Of a DNA stretch of 64,000 nt, positions 1-11,410 are shown one piece after another (positions within the stretch are counted from its first letter, which is position 1; each line of letters starts with the position of its first letter). This DNA comes from Otis tarda (lineage: Eukaryota; Chordata; Aves; Otidiformes; Otididae), in assembly GCA_026413225.1 (NCBI GenBank), contig CM048552.1, positions 209,139,553 through 209,203,552 of the forward strand, written 5' to 3'. The notes under the pieces are model-generated. The model had not been told where the DNA came from. It searched no databases and was given only the letters and a program-made list of their open reading frames with translations. Position numbers and translations under genes: made by a program.

Positions 1-1060
1 CTGTGCTCTAGTTTGCCCTAGAGTTTGTTATCCGAGTGATCATGATTCCTCTCTCCCCTACTAGCTCCCAGCTGCACTCCCCTTACCCTTTCTTTCCCAG
101 AATCTATCTAGACAGACAGATTCCTATAACCACTAATGCCCAGTCTGTAAGATACATGGACTCTAAATGCAGCTGTGTTAACATAGTGCTGTTCCCAAGC
201 TAGTGTGGTCTATTTCTCAGTTTGGCTTATTATTTTGGGGCTTAAAAAAAACCCCAATTGTGCTTGCAGTTCCAGTGCACAAACATATCCAAGGATGGAG
301 CAGTGGTTACAGTGAAAGGCTGACTTAGTCTTGGAGCTAATCATGCTTAATCCTTAGGAAAATAGTACCCATGAACTTTGATTAGCAGGAGAAGCAGTAA
401 GAACCTTCAGCACGTGCAAGAAAAAATAGCTCTTTGAAGACTTAATTATTATCTCTAGCAAATATAGAGAGAGCCTGTGTGAACTCTGCATTGTAACTCA
501 GCCAAATTTGTCCGCATTTTCAGAAGGACTATCTTTAATGAAAGTCATCTGGCTCTTCTAGAAGTGCTGGAATATCAGGAATACAGAAAAGAATTCCAGG
601 CTTTGTTATTTTTGAAAATAGATAATGCCTTTTCACTCCCTAATATCAGAGCCCATAACTGACTAAATCATTCTTGCTAAAACTGTGAAAACACAGAAAC
701 AAGTCAGATCAATTAGCCTGAGACACAGAAACAAAGCAGTAAAAATTCTAGTTTAACATGCAAACTTTGTCAAAGTTACAGACTAAAAAGTGATTGCATA
801 GGCAGAATCACACAATTCCAATAGTAGTAGGTGTTATCAGTTCTGCATACCACACTCAGTTGTGATAGCTGTGACAGAATAATTATAATGGGTTTTTCCA
901 GTTAAGTGACTTTGTTTTGTACTAAATCTCTAATTTACCCTAATCAAGCCTTTTCCTTGACACACACTTGTAATAAACATTTCCTATTTAAAATACATCA
1001 TTTATTTGTTATAGCGTCAGTAACACAAGAAGAAATCGTGACTTTTTTTTTCTAAATCCA
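1..1060. other. Unique AT-rich non-coding sequence
   Basis: No open frame of note, recognised repeat or RNA gene is visible. The one item of interest is a roughly 55-base segment at 793-848 that recurs in diverged form near 2801-2855 (see the repeat entries). Confidence 0.6.
793..848 (+). repeat. Short dispersed repeat, copy A
   Basis: The core AGTAGTAGGTGTTATCAGTT, with its flanks (TTGCATAGG upstream, about 25 bases earlier), aligns with the segment at 2801-2855 over about 55 bases with scattered substitutions. It belongs to no repeat family I can name. It could be an old local duplication or two copies of an ancient element. Confidence 0.5.
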
Positions 1061-1116
1061 CTTGATTCAGATTCCCAGTGAGCACGCTGCATCGGGTGCA
1101 GGTTCCTTTGTCCTCC

Positions 1117-1566
1117 ATGCAGCTGCTTCTCCTGGTTCTGCTCTCCTCCACCTTCGCCTTTCCCTCCTTCACTCCCCACATCCGCTCATTTCAGGCTCCA
1201 TTCCTGAAGTTTCTGATGACAATCCCATTCCCCTGGCTCAGACATCCCGACACTCACATCTTAGTGTGTTTCTGCAATTATAACTATTTCTGTCATAAAA
1301 GAAAGGCTTTTCCCAAGCCTCCTCCTTGCTCACATTTAGATAATATTACAGATACTGAGAAATATATTATCATACCTTCACCAAGAGATTCTCTAATGAA
1401 AAATAAGTTAGCACTTCTGGTACAAGGTGCTTCAACATCCAACCGAGGGTTGATAAACATATTAAAAGGAAGATATGCTAGCCAAGACACTTTTAAACAC
1501 AGCTTGGATGATGCTGTAAAGGGGAAAACAGCCACCAGTCACCAGTGCATCTGCAACTGGATCTAG
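1117..1566 (+). other. Unassigned 149-codon open frame with signal-peptide-like start
   Basis: The frame runs from ATG at 1117 to a stop at 1564-1566. It is open further upstream, but without an ATG. The N-terminus MQLLLLVLLSSTFAFPSF has the leucine-rich core and small-residue region of a secretory signal. The rest resembles no family I recognise. A splice-acceptor-like site (T-rich tract, then TTGATTCAG) ends at 1070, just before the open stretch. Candidate poly(A) signals AATAAA lie at 1765 and 1781. The frame keeps several CpGs although its flanks are CpG-poor. The bases before the ATG are a poor Kozak context. It may be a terminal exon of an unknown transcript or a chance open frame; chance is more likely. 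Confidence 0.15.
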
Positions 1567-2240
1567 TAAATTCATGTTAATTAATTTTTGTACTTCATTA
1601 AAGAAACTAGGATTTGCAATTTAATAGGCCTTGGATTTTACTTCCCATCCTTTTCCTGTGGCAGTCCAGAGTCTAAGTATCTTAATGACAGTATGCAACC
1701 CATTAGCACAGAGTTTCATTTATTATACTCATGTTGATATTAAAAGTAATGAGATACAGTGCATAATAAAAAAACCAGCTAATAAATAAACATGAGCTAG
1801 ATGTAAAAAAAAAAAACATTACTTCTTTTAGAGCCTTTAAAATATTTTATAACTTTTTTTTGAGGGTACCTTTGAATACAGACAAAGTGTGGTTACCACT
1901 AAACACACATTATCATCACCCTTGATGTTTGTGGTGAGCAGAATGATGACAGTGTAACCCATTCCAAGATAAACCCACAAGCCTATGTTATCATAACTGG
2001 TACATTTAACTGATAATAATTTCCCCCCCTACTGAATATTCTTAATGACAACACCAGATTTCATTTTATTGTGCTGTTAATAACTAATAAAAACAATAAA
2101 CAAGGGAATATGAGTTTCCAAACAAAAAGCTGTTTCGTTTAGTGAGTCTGTACTGGCAAAGTCTCTGCAGTAGTAGGTGTTAAGAGCTGAACTTCAGCAA
2201 ATATAGAACAAAATGAGATGAAATTCTGTGTTCTGCCTCC
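1567..2240. other. AT-rich non-coding sequence
   Basis: Unique sequence with A-runs near 1806 and AATAAA motifs at 1765-1786. A third occurrence of the short motif CAGTAGTAGGTGTTA lies at 2168-2182. Nothing else is recognised. Confidence 0.55.
2168..2182 (+). repeat. Short dispersed repeat core, copy B
   Basis: The 15 bases CAGTAGTAGGTGTTA are identical to the core of the copy near 2829. Similarity stops at the core, so this may be coincidence or a strongly eroded copy. Confidence 0.3.
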
Positions 2241-2745
2241 GAGAGATTGTCTACATAGTACAGGCATCGCTAAAAGGAGCTAAGACTGAAATCCGAAGCT
2301 CGATAATTGCCTGGCACTGGCTCCCTCTGTTATTCTGCCCTGAGTGCCTTGATGCATCCAGATGAAACCCTGCTGCCAAGGGGACACTGCAGAAAGGTGC
2401 TGGGAAGGTGGAATGATGTTGTTCATGCAAGAAGCCAAGCAGTCCACAGAAGTGACTTTGGGCCATTTCCCAGTTCTCTGAGATACAATCCGTAACTCTC
2501 GGCCTCGGGCATAGCTTCAGTCAAATTCAGTCTGTCTGGTACCAGAGCCCTTGCTACAGGAAAACCCTGTGCAGCTCGCAATAATATCCCTGCCTGCCCG
2601 TGGGCGCTGACACGTCATGGAATACCTGAAGCCCACAGCTGTGCTGTGTGTGATAACATACTCGAACACATCAGTCTTTCCAGCAGCCCTGCTTTCAGCA
2701 AGACGCTTTATACCAGCGTTTGCAAGTATCCCCAACACTAAGATC
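2241..2745. other. CpG-enriched, GC-richer patch of unknown nature
   Basis: About 13 CpG dinucleotides fall in about 460 bases, in a region where flanking kilobases have very few. Short open frames occur on both strands, but none is recognisable. It contains GACACGTCAT, which resembles a cAMP-response element without matching it. It could be a small regulatory CpG island, a conserved element, or the remnant of a fairly recent insertion. No CR1 or LTR signature is seen. Confidence 0.35.
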
Positions 2746-4575
2746 TAGCAAACTTCCAAGCTCCATGAAATCCTGTCCTCTCCACAAGTGATGTGGAGTT
2801 TTGTATAGGTGGAATGAAGCAATTCTAACAGTAGTAGGTGTTACCAGTTCTACGGTTTTTATCAGGCCTGTATTTTTTTTTTTAATTTCTGAGGATTACT
2901 TGTCAACCCAGAGTCAGAGGCTATAAAACCCAAATGGAAAATCTCATCTACTGCACTTGCAATGCACAAACTTAGTTTCCCCATGATACTGAGTGAGCTT
3001 TTAACATAAAAGAAACTTAAGAGTACTTTGAAGTCCAGACTTCTCAAAATAAGTTTTTTTTTTCCTTACTAATAGTTAACTGATGTGAAAGCCATTTTTA
3101 AATTCTTTTGATCCCAGTCAATGAATTATGGCAGATTACTAAGAGCAATTCTATTTACACAAAGTGCATTTACATTCAAATTAACCTTGTTTAAATGCAA
3201 CTTTGATTATTTTTGATGCTAATATACACATTTTAAAATTCCTTATTAATTCATTTTCTGACCAAAAGCATTTAAAAAAGGCAGCCTTGAAGTAGTTTTC
3301 AAAATAATGGATAAAACAAACCTGAATAAATTTTGCAAAAGTATGAATCAAACATAATGATTCATTAAAAGCAGTTTCAAATGATTAAAAATATAAAACC
3401 TGACACTTTCAATGATGGTCTTAGTAAATAGTATTATATTTGCTATAAATTTCTTTTAAAAGTGACTTCAATGAGAGAACCATCTTTTCCTCCCCTCTTC
3501 TGAAGTGTCCCTTGAAGTGTTGCTCCTAAGAGCCAAGACAATATGTGATTATTTAAAGTTCACACTAGTCTATGAGCCTCCTGAAACTGTTTTAGTAAGC
3601 ACACAGAATGGCCTTGCAACAGAAACTTTCCAAGTTTCTTAAAAAAAAAACAACATTAAAAAGACAATAATATTATCTATCTAATTTTGCATATAACCTA
3701 TGTTAGCTTGTGTCCCCTTAGTTAATATTCACTGACTGTACAGACACTTAACCTGGACCAAACCAGATACATTATTAAAAATATATTTTGAAGTGATTGC
3801 ATACTTGAAAAGGTCACTGTACAGACTACAATGCACTACAAGAATCACAAAAAAAAAAATGATTAAAAATTAAGCAAAAGCAACTTCTATTTTTTGATAT
3901 TGTACACTTGGCCTAGGAATATGTTTGCCTACACCTGCCATAGTAAGAGAATAATTTTCAAAAACATTTAAGAAATTTAGAAGCCCATATTACATTCCTA
4001 AACTTTTCCTCCAGGATAATTGCTTGCTTGTTTCCTACATTTTTTCACTTGTCTTCAATGTTTTCTATACTTAAGGATGCTTGCTTCCTATTCCATCACA
4101 GACTGCAAGAATTAAACCAAGAATGGAAATTTTTGGAAGTTCACTGTTGAGACCAGGCATGTGGTTCAAAAAAATGAAAGTGTGCAAAATAGACAAATAT
4201 AACTTGCAGCTATCTTCAGATAAAAAGGAAAAATCCTGACACAGGGTAACCTAATATACATTAAGCAAAGCACTGTGTATTGGAGCAAGGAAGGATTAAA
4301 ATGGTTCCCAGACATTAACAACAGAGAAAAACATACTAGACAATTTGGAAAACATAATAATGACAATAAGTGGCCTAAAAATTGCTAAATAAATTAAATA
4401 AAATAAATAAGATATGTTAAGTGCCAGAGCAATTATGTCTTTTTGGAGATGTTTTTCCAACATCAATCTCACAACAGTTTTCTCTTTTTCTTGGCTCAGC
4501 TAGGGCCAACTGAACGAAAGTGGAGACTCACATTTGTAAAGACAGAAATCAGAAGGAAAAGCACACAGCTGGCAT
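2746..4575. other. AT-rich unique sequence
   Basis: No gene or known repeat is visible apart from the diverged short repeat near 2801-2855. Several A/T homopolymers are present, near 2873, 3052, 3640 and 3849. Confidence 0.55.
2801..2855 (+). repeat. Short dispersed repeat, copy C
   Basis: Diverged partner of the segment at 793-848. Both have TTG[C/T]ATAGG, then CAATTC, then AGTAGTAGGTGTTA, then CAGTTCT at matching spacing. The two copies are 2 kb apart in the same orientation. Confidence 0.5.
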
Positions 4576-4770
4576 CCTGACAACCACTACAAAATTTAAG
4601 CACTGGAACAGGATGTCCAGAGAGGCTGCGCAGTCTCCCTCCTTGGAGGCTTCCAAGAGCAGCTTGGACAAATACCTCAACAACAGTCTCTAAAAACAGT
4701 ATTGAGCCAACTTTGAACAGGAGCATGGACTAGAGACCTCCTAAGAAGGGCTCTAGAATCTAAACAGGGT
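4576..4770 (+). mobile_element. Old CR1 LINE remnant (3' region)
   Basis: AAGCACTGGAACAGGATGTC, then CAGAGAGGCTGCGCAG and TCCTTGGAGGCTTCCAAGAG, follow the conserved order of the CR1 C-terminus/3' region in an older subfamily. The part corresponding to the GATCTCCAGAGGTCCC end is eroded (GACTAGAGACCTCC). This is a strongly diverged, inactive fragment. Confidence 0.75.
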
Positions 4771-7700
4771 ATATATGCTATGAACCTTAAATACCAATAT
4801 ACAAGTTTGCAACTTTTATTCCTTTATCTACATAGCTAATACTATTTAAGATATCAGAAATGTTTGCTGTAATATACATATAGTATATTTCTATTAAAAT
4901 ACCCTCCAGTCAGCATGCTGCTTTTCTTTCTTTTTCTTTCCACCATCTTTCGTGCTCACAGAGATATTTGTCCTTCTACATTCTTTGCATTTTATGAGGC
5001 TGATCTGGACTACAAATTCTTGAAATGGATCTCAAATACTTTCTAATTCTTCAGAAATTAATTCAATACAATTTTTCATGGTTTGTACTTTTGAGCTTTT
5101 TGTGTAAGAATGGTTGCCTTTCTGTTGCCCAGTGGTTGTATGACTCCCTTTTAAAATTTCAAAAGTGAAATTATGACCACTGAGAGAGAATATTTTTTCC
5201 AAGTATTAAGTATCACACTAAAGCACGTGTTGCAAATAATCATTGTTGTTTCATTTCAATACAGAGATTAAAGAGAAATTGCATTTGCTCATAAAGGCCA
5301 AATCACGCTCTGAGTTTTCCAAGATTAATATCTAAAAGCTCACAACCTTCTTGTTCAGCAATAATGACGTGATATCTGATTAGGAACATGTGCAAAAATA
5401 ATCTAGCTGAAGGAATGAATCACACAAAGGTGTCAAATCATCAGACAGTGTCAAATAATCTCAGAGCCAAATTCTGGCTGAAACCAAGGTAGATCCAACT
5501 GTGCTCTGCCTTGGCCAGTGCTTGCACAATAGTTTGAATAACTGGAAACGTGCTATACGCTTTCTCTTTGAATACAAGACAGAGTTCTGAATTCTGAAAA
5601 GCATTTGTGCAGACAGAAAGAAAGCATTTCTTTACCCTTCCCTTTCATATTTATGATCTGGCATAATAGGATCATTCTCAGAAGTAGGAATATATTTAAA
5701 TCTTCAATTTTCATTCAACATTTCATATGTTTTCCAAGCAATAAGAATCTAAGCTTGCTGCAGAGCGTAAAGAAAGTATGAATTCTCCATATCCTACCAC
5801 AGTTGTTCCATCATAAACCTGTCAGACATCCTTTCCATAAAAAGAAATTCAGAAGTAGTTAAATATTTTGCAAGATAGCAAAAGACTATTCTCCAAGTCT
5901 TACAGGGGTTTCCTCAAGACGGGTGGTTAAAATCTGAGTTTCAAACTTTCTCAAACACTCAAACAAGAAAGGATGTAGCTTTAGTAAACATAGCTTATGC
6001 TGGAATTCTGAAGCTCAGTGTCTGTTCATAATGCATTCATTTTACTTGTTATCTGTTAATTTTTACATAGAAGAATGGAAGCAGGTACTGAATGACCTGG
6101 TCAAAGCTGGTTTACATTACTTATCTGTGAATCAAGCTAAACTGTACAGGTGAAAGCTAAAATAAGATTGTGTAGACGGGAAATTTGCAGGTGCTGTATA
6201 AAAGACATGAGAATTATTACTAAGTCCTTTCAGTTATCAGTGTGGTCTGTGACTTTAGCATTATTATCCCTCAGATCCCTGATGCATATTGTTTTTACTC
6301 ATCTACAAAAGGAAAAAAAAATACCAATTTCAGATATACAATTTCTTCTAAAAGCAAGGGAAATGCTTCGAATTAGAAGAGATTATGATCTAGAAATGCA
6401 GTATCATCACCACGTCCTGGTCTTGCACCACCTCGCTAGATTTCTGGTCATGGTCTCTGTCAACAGAGCCTCTGAGGCAGCCGTATGGAACAAAATCCCT
6501 GGAAATGCACATGCTTTGCTTCCTCCCATAGCTCTACCATCCTCTTCTGGTTTTTTTTTTTTTTAACCGTTACTTCTGTGCTCTCTGCAATACTCCCTCC
6601 CACTGCAGATGGTATCACAGCAAAAGGGAGCCTGCTCCTCTCATTCCTTCTCCTGGAAACAGAGCAGGTCACTCTCTGCAGAGACCTTGTAACAAAAGTG
6701 ATCTGGCATATTTTTTAATACATTAATTGATCTGTCTGTCAGTCAACTCCTGCCCACACAAATGCCCCATTATTTGCCACATTTTCTTCCACTGTGGCTC
6801 AGAGGTATCCTTCCTGACACTGCAGCAAGCCTTGCCGGCTGTAACCGGGTATTTCTGTTGAAAGACATTTTACTTCTTCATGAGAGATTCTGTTTCACAG
6901 TTTTGCATAGGTAAACCGTCAATTTATGCCACAAAATGAATCACAAGGAGGACAAAGTTTGTCTTAAATATATGACCTAGAGCTGCAAAATAATGAGTTT
7001 GATTTTTGGTTTTTACTACGTTGTCTTTCTCCATAACCCAGGTAAAAGCTGATGGTTGCTACATTATTTGCAATAGAAAAATATCGTATTTGATTGTCTG
7101 TATAGAAGCTAATCAAGTAAAATGATGCATCCAGTTAAGCTGAGACCTTCTGTTCGTAGACTGCTAAAAGCTTCCATCTACAGGACACAGCAGCCAGCAC
7201 GTTAATTGTTTTAATTATGGAGTACAAGGAGAATACACAAACAGAAGCCGACTTCACCATTGCAAAGAGCATTACATATAGATGGGTGAAGAACAACTAC
7301 AGCGAATTGCTACAAGGATGACATTATCTGGTGGAAAAATAAAGGGGGGGGGAGGAAGTCAAAATTCCTGTGCTTCACCTCAATACATGTCCAGTGGCCT
7401 ACAAAATTTTTCTTCTCCAAAAAGAGTCCTATTTCCCACTTTTCCTCTCAACTGCACCTTGTATGCAATTAATCAGTTAAAAAGAAAGGGCATGACAAAT
7501 TTTTCATTTAAGACTTACCCGTTCTCTATCAAACTAACTGCAGTGGCTACAGAAGCCACAAGATGGCACATTGTTTGTTCCCTGTTTCTCACAGTAGAAA
7601 CAAAAGACTGCATTAGGAATCAGAAGGATGAACTACTGCAGCTTCATTAACCCCATCATCTTTTCACCAACACTTTCCTCTGAGTGCAACATCTAAGATT

Positions 7701-7900
7701 TTAATTGCAGTAACTATTGAAATCTCAGGAACAAAAAAATCATAATTTAAGGGCATCATTCCCACCTCCAGAAAGTATACACACACTATGGCAGTAAAAT
7801 ATTATTGCTTTTACCTAAAAGCGTGCTGCAGTGTGCTCACAGATATATTTTTATTAGAATAATCTGACTACAGTAAACAAAACAGATTTGTAACACTTGC
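4771..7900. other. AT-rich unique sequence
   Basis: No recognised gene or transposable element. It holds a T-run at 6550-6564 and a short G-run near 7347 (GGGGGGGGGAGG). Open frames at 6150-6566 and 7282-7650 have no recognisable product and are treated as chance. Confidence 0.55.
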
Positions 7901-8530
7901 GAGTGCTGGTGGTCAAGCTCGAAAGAGCCAGTGATGTGTGCTTGCAGCCCAGAAGGCCAACCGCATCCCGGGCTGCATCAGAAGTGTGGCCAGAAGGTCG
8001 AGGGAGGTGATTCTGCCCCTCTACTCCACTCTGGTGAGATCCCACCTGGAGTACTGTGTCCAATTCTGGAGCCCCCAACAAAAGAAGGACATGGACCGGT
8101 TGGAGAGGATCCAGAGGAGGCCATGAAGATGATCAGAGGGCTGGAGCACCTCTCCTATGAGGACAGGCTGAGAGACTTAGGGCTCTGGGGAGACCTTATT
8201 CCAGTACCTAAAGGGGGCCTACGGGAAAGATGGGGAGAAACCCTTTATCAGGCCCTGCTGTAATAGAACAAGGTGTAATGGTTTTAAAATAGAAGGAAGC
8301 AGATTCAGACTGAATATAAGGAAAAAAATTTTTACAATGAAGGTGGTGGAACACTGGCACAGGTTGCCCAGAAAGGTGGTGCATGTCCCATCTCTGGAAA
8401 CATTCAAGGCCAGGTTGGATGAGGCTCTGAGCAACCTGATCTGATTGGAGAGGTCCCAGCTCCTTGCAGGGGGGTTGGACTGGATGGGCTTTAAAGGTCC
8501 CTTCCAACCCTAACTATTCTATGATTCTAT
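7901..8530 (+). mobile_element. CR1 LINE, 5'-truncated, internally deleted
   Basis: This is the C-terminal part of CR1 ORF2 plus the 3' UTR. The reverse-transcriptase-side coding remnant covers the region encoding [14 protein letters not shown] and later SYEDRLRDLGLW. The element ends in CCCTTCCAACCCTAACTATT and an ATTCTATGATTCTAT tail. The frame is broken. Near 8180-8190 about 27 bases are missing that other copies, such as 32348-33018, retain between GGGGCT and GGGAGACC. CR1 inserts by target-primed reverse transcription and is usually truncated at its 5' end, as here. The copy cannot encode a working protein. Confidence 0.95.
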
Positions 8531-10987
8531 CTGAATGATCAAAACACCAATACAACATGCAAATCCCAGTGAATATAGTATCTAACTTACTTCCAATCCC
8601 TCAAATTCTTCTGTCATATTTCACACTAGACCAGGATGTCCAGAAAGACACTCTTTTAGACAAGTAAACATTGAATATAAAACTCCAAATGTCTCTTCCA
8701 AGTGTTTTGCAGGCTAATTTTACTTTTAACACAAAGAATATAATTATGAAATGTATCTATAAACCCCTTGCAAGTGAGCTAGCAAAGCAATACTCCAGTT
8801 CCCTTAATAAAAGCTCTTTGAGCTGCAATGTTTCTAGGTTTCAAATATTAAAGCTACATTTTATGTGGTGCTTATCTACCACAGTGACAGGATTCTAAAA
8901 GACAGTTTCCAATTCAATCCACAGCAGTCCCATCAACTGTTTATTGATGTTCCTAAGCTTGTGTAAAATTATACTGTGTTTTCTTTCCAGTCTGGGAATA
9001 TTTCTTTGTTTTGGATTTTATTAAACCTAGTAATCTAAAAAGTTAAATTTGTCTTATACAAGTCAGACTGCAGTCAAATACCAGAGAAGAGCTTAATGAG
9101 TTGAAATAAAATGTTATTTTCCAGCCCTACCCCTTCTGATCTCTGCAGAGGAAGTCTTGCACCCTAGAAGGACAGGACACAGCTACAAGTTCTTACCTTC
9201 ACTGTATTGTTTTCTAGAATCAATTTTTCAGCAACTTGTAAGTGGTACAGGAATATAAGTATTTAGAAAATCATTTGGTGCATGCTATTTATCATTATGA
9301 AATATTTCACATCATTCTTAATGGTGCTAACCCAGGTCTTCTATAATATTGACCTATGTGTGTTTAGTGTAGAAGTCCAGAAATGTCTGTATGACTAATC
9401 ACCACAATATAATAGATTAAGACCACTTATTAAGGGAGTTGCAGTTTCTGCCTCCAGAAGACAACTGCTTTGTATGTGTGAAACAAAAGAAACATGCTTT
9501 TATTGTCTCTGGTTCTTTGCCTTTGAAACTCCCTACTTTGGCACTTCAAAAAACAAAACCAGAAGGCAAGATGAAGAAGATGACAGCAGGGAAGACTCAG
9601 GAAGAAGGGGAAGGAAGACTGTATTTCTTCCCACAAGGGTTTGTTGTGGTCTTGAAAGATTTATGCAGTAAAACAATTATAGATAGTAGTTTCCTTTCTC
9701 TACCTAATTAGAGTAAAATCACATTAAGAAATTGAATACATTTTTCATTCCATTCAATTCTGTAATAAGGGACACTGGCATTAAACAAACTGCAATAGCT
9801 AGGAAAGACCTACTGCATCAGGCTGCTTTCAAACCTAACTCATACGGAGTAGCCTCAAAACAACACAGATTTTTTTTTTTTTTTTTTTTTTTGGTACACA
9901 ACTGGTGGCACAGCATGCTGCATGCAACCAATTCCAAGTTATGTAAAAAGGAAAATGCTTAATTTTTGCCCCCTCCTGTTAAAATTGCCTCCCAAAAGAT
10001 TTTTATGGCAAGCACTCAGCTTAAGTTGAGGCTAAATACATGGCATTCGCCATGGTGAATACTGACCCCTCAGAGGAGCTAAAGACTGGAAAAATGAACA
10101 TAAAATATGACATGTACACAGCATATGTGATCTTTAGGTCAAAATTGCTGCAATCATGATAGCATCTGTGAAACAAAACCCTGGGTTAATCAGTAAAAGG
10201 GTTCAGGAGACAGCATATTTAGTTAATGAAGGACTTCCCTGAGTCCTCAGGGAGTTCTCAGAAGTCAGATTTTGAACATGCACAGTGATGAAGGCCTATG
10301 GAGATACAGTGAGAAGGGCCCCAAACTCAGTATGAAGCACATTGTCTCATTTGACTATCAATAAGACAGTATTTTTTCTTGATCAGAGGCAAAAAAAAAA
10401 ATCATAGGAAGAGAGCACCAAAACGGCTGTTTCCGGGCTGATCTTCTGTCCATTAAAGCACATGGCATTGCAGGTAAGACACATACCTGCTAAGGTTAGC
10501 GAGAGGCTACAGAAACCACTTGTGTGGTTTCATGAGTCCCTGGTGCTAATAATCCAAGCCTGCAAGGCATGACAAGCAGCAGAAAGCCCTACATACCAAC
10601 CTTGGTAAAGCAGACTGAACTTCACTGTGAGAAGACAATTTGATTCAGCATTCTTTAACCAAGGTTCCCAAGGCAATAAATCCAATCACTTACCACTGTA
10701 TGTTCATCCTCAAAAAAAATATTAAGTAGAAATCTTTAAAAAGGGCTGGTCTGACTGTATGCATACCTTCTCTAATGCATGATGAGCCTGCTTATGTCTG
10801 CCTGTTTCTTTTTTCACCTGGCATTTTTACTATCCTTCCTTTTTCCTTCTCGTAGGCTCTTCAAAGCACACTGCATACTGAATAATATTATGGATTTTAA
10901 TAAAGATTTACTTAAGCTGGAATGAGTTTAATTACCCATTCTCAGGTATTATAACTCATGATAAAATCCAAGGTCTTCTTAAAAAAC
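8531..10987. other. AT-rich unique sequence with T23 tract
   Basis: No gene or transposable element is recognised. A 23-base T homopolymer lies at 9870-9892. Short frames at 9439-9711 and nearby show no recognisable protein. Confidence 0.55.
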
Positions 10988-11410
10988 TGTTGTGGTTTAA
11001 CCCAAGTAGGCTGCTAAGCACCACACAGCTGCTCACTCACTCCCTCCCAGTGGGATGAGGGAAAGACTCGGAAGAGTAAAAGTGAGAAAACTCATGGGTT
11101 GAGACAAAGACAGTTTAATAGCTAAAGCAAAAGCTGCTTGTGCAAGCAAAGCAAAATAAGGAATTCATTCGCTACTTCCCATCTGCAGGCAGGTCGTCAG
11201 CCATATCCAGGAAAGCAGGGCTCCATCACGCATAATGGTTACTTAGGAAGACTAATGCTGTAACTCCAAATGTCCCCCTTTCCTCCTTCTCCCAGCTGTT
11301 ATTGCTAAGCATGATGTCATATGGTATGGAACATCCCTTTGGTCAGTTGAGGTCAGCTGTCCCAGCTCTGTCCCCTCCCAATGTCTTGTGCATCTGCTCT
11401 ATTCTTGTAC
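10988..11410. mobile_element. Avian endogenous-retrovirus LTR fragment
   Basis: The fragment starts TGTTGTGGTTTAACCC. It continues through CTAAGCACCACACAGCTGCT and CACTCCCTCCCAGTGGGATG, then later ATGTCATATGGTATGGAACA and TTTGGTCAGTTGAGGTCAGC. I recognise this order as a widespread bird LTR family whose full copies end in ...CCAGGACA. That distal end is missing: similarity stops at about 11405-11410, so this is a truncated LTR. No internal retroviral coding region adjoins it. The family assignment is from memory of the pattern, not from a search. Confidence 0.75.

Noticed and set aside
822..845. Resemblance of GTAGTAGGTGTTATCAGTT to the let-7 microRNA
   Set aside because: The let-7 seed GAGGTAG is absent, the order of bases after GTAGTAGGT differs, and I see no complementary arm for a hairpin.
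9870..9892. Long A/T homopolymers (also 16240, 21486, 36722, 44056, 50528) as tails of SINE or L1 insertions or processed pseudogenes
   Set aside because: No element body or coding remnant lies beside them, and bird CR1 does not use poly(A) tails. They are treated as simple repeats.
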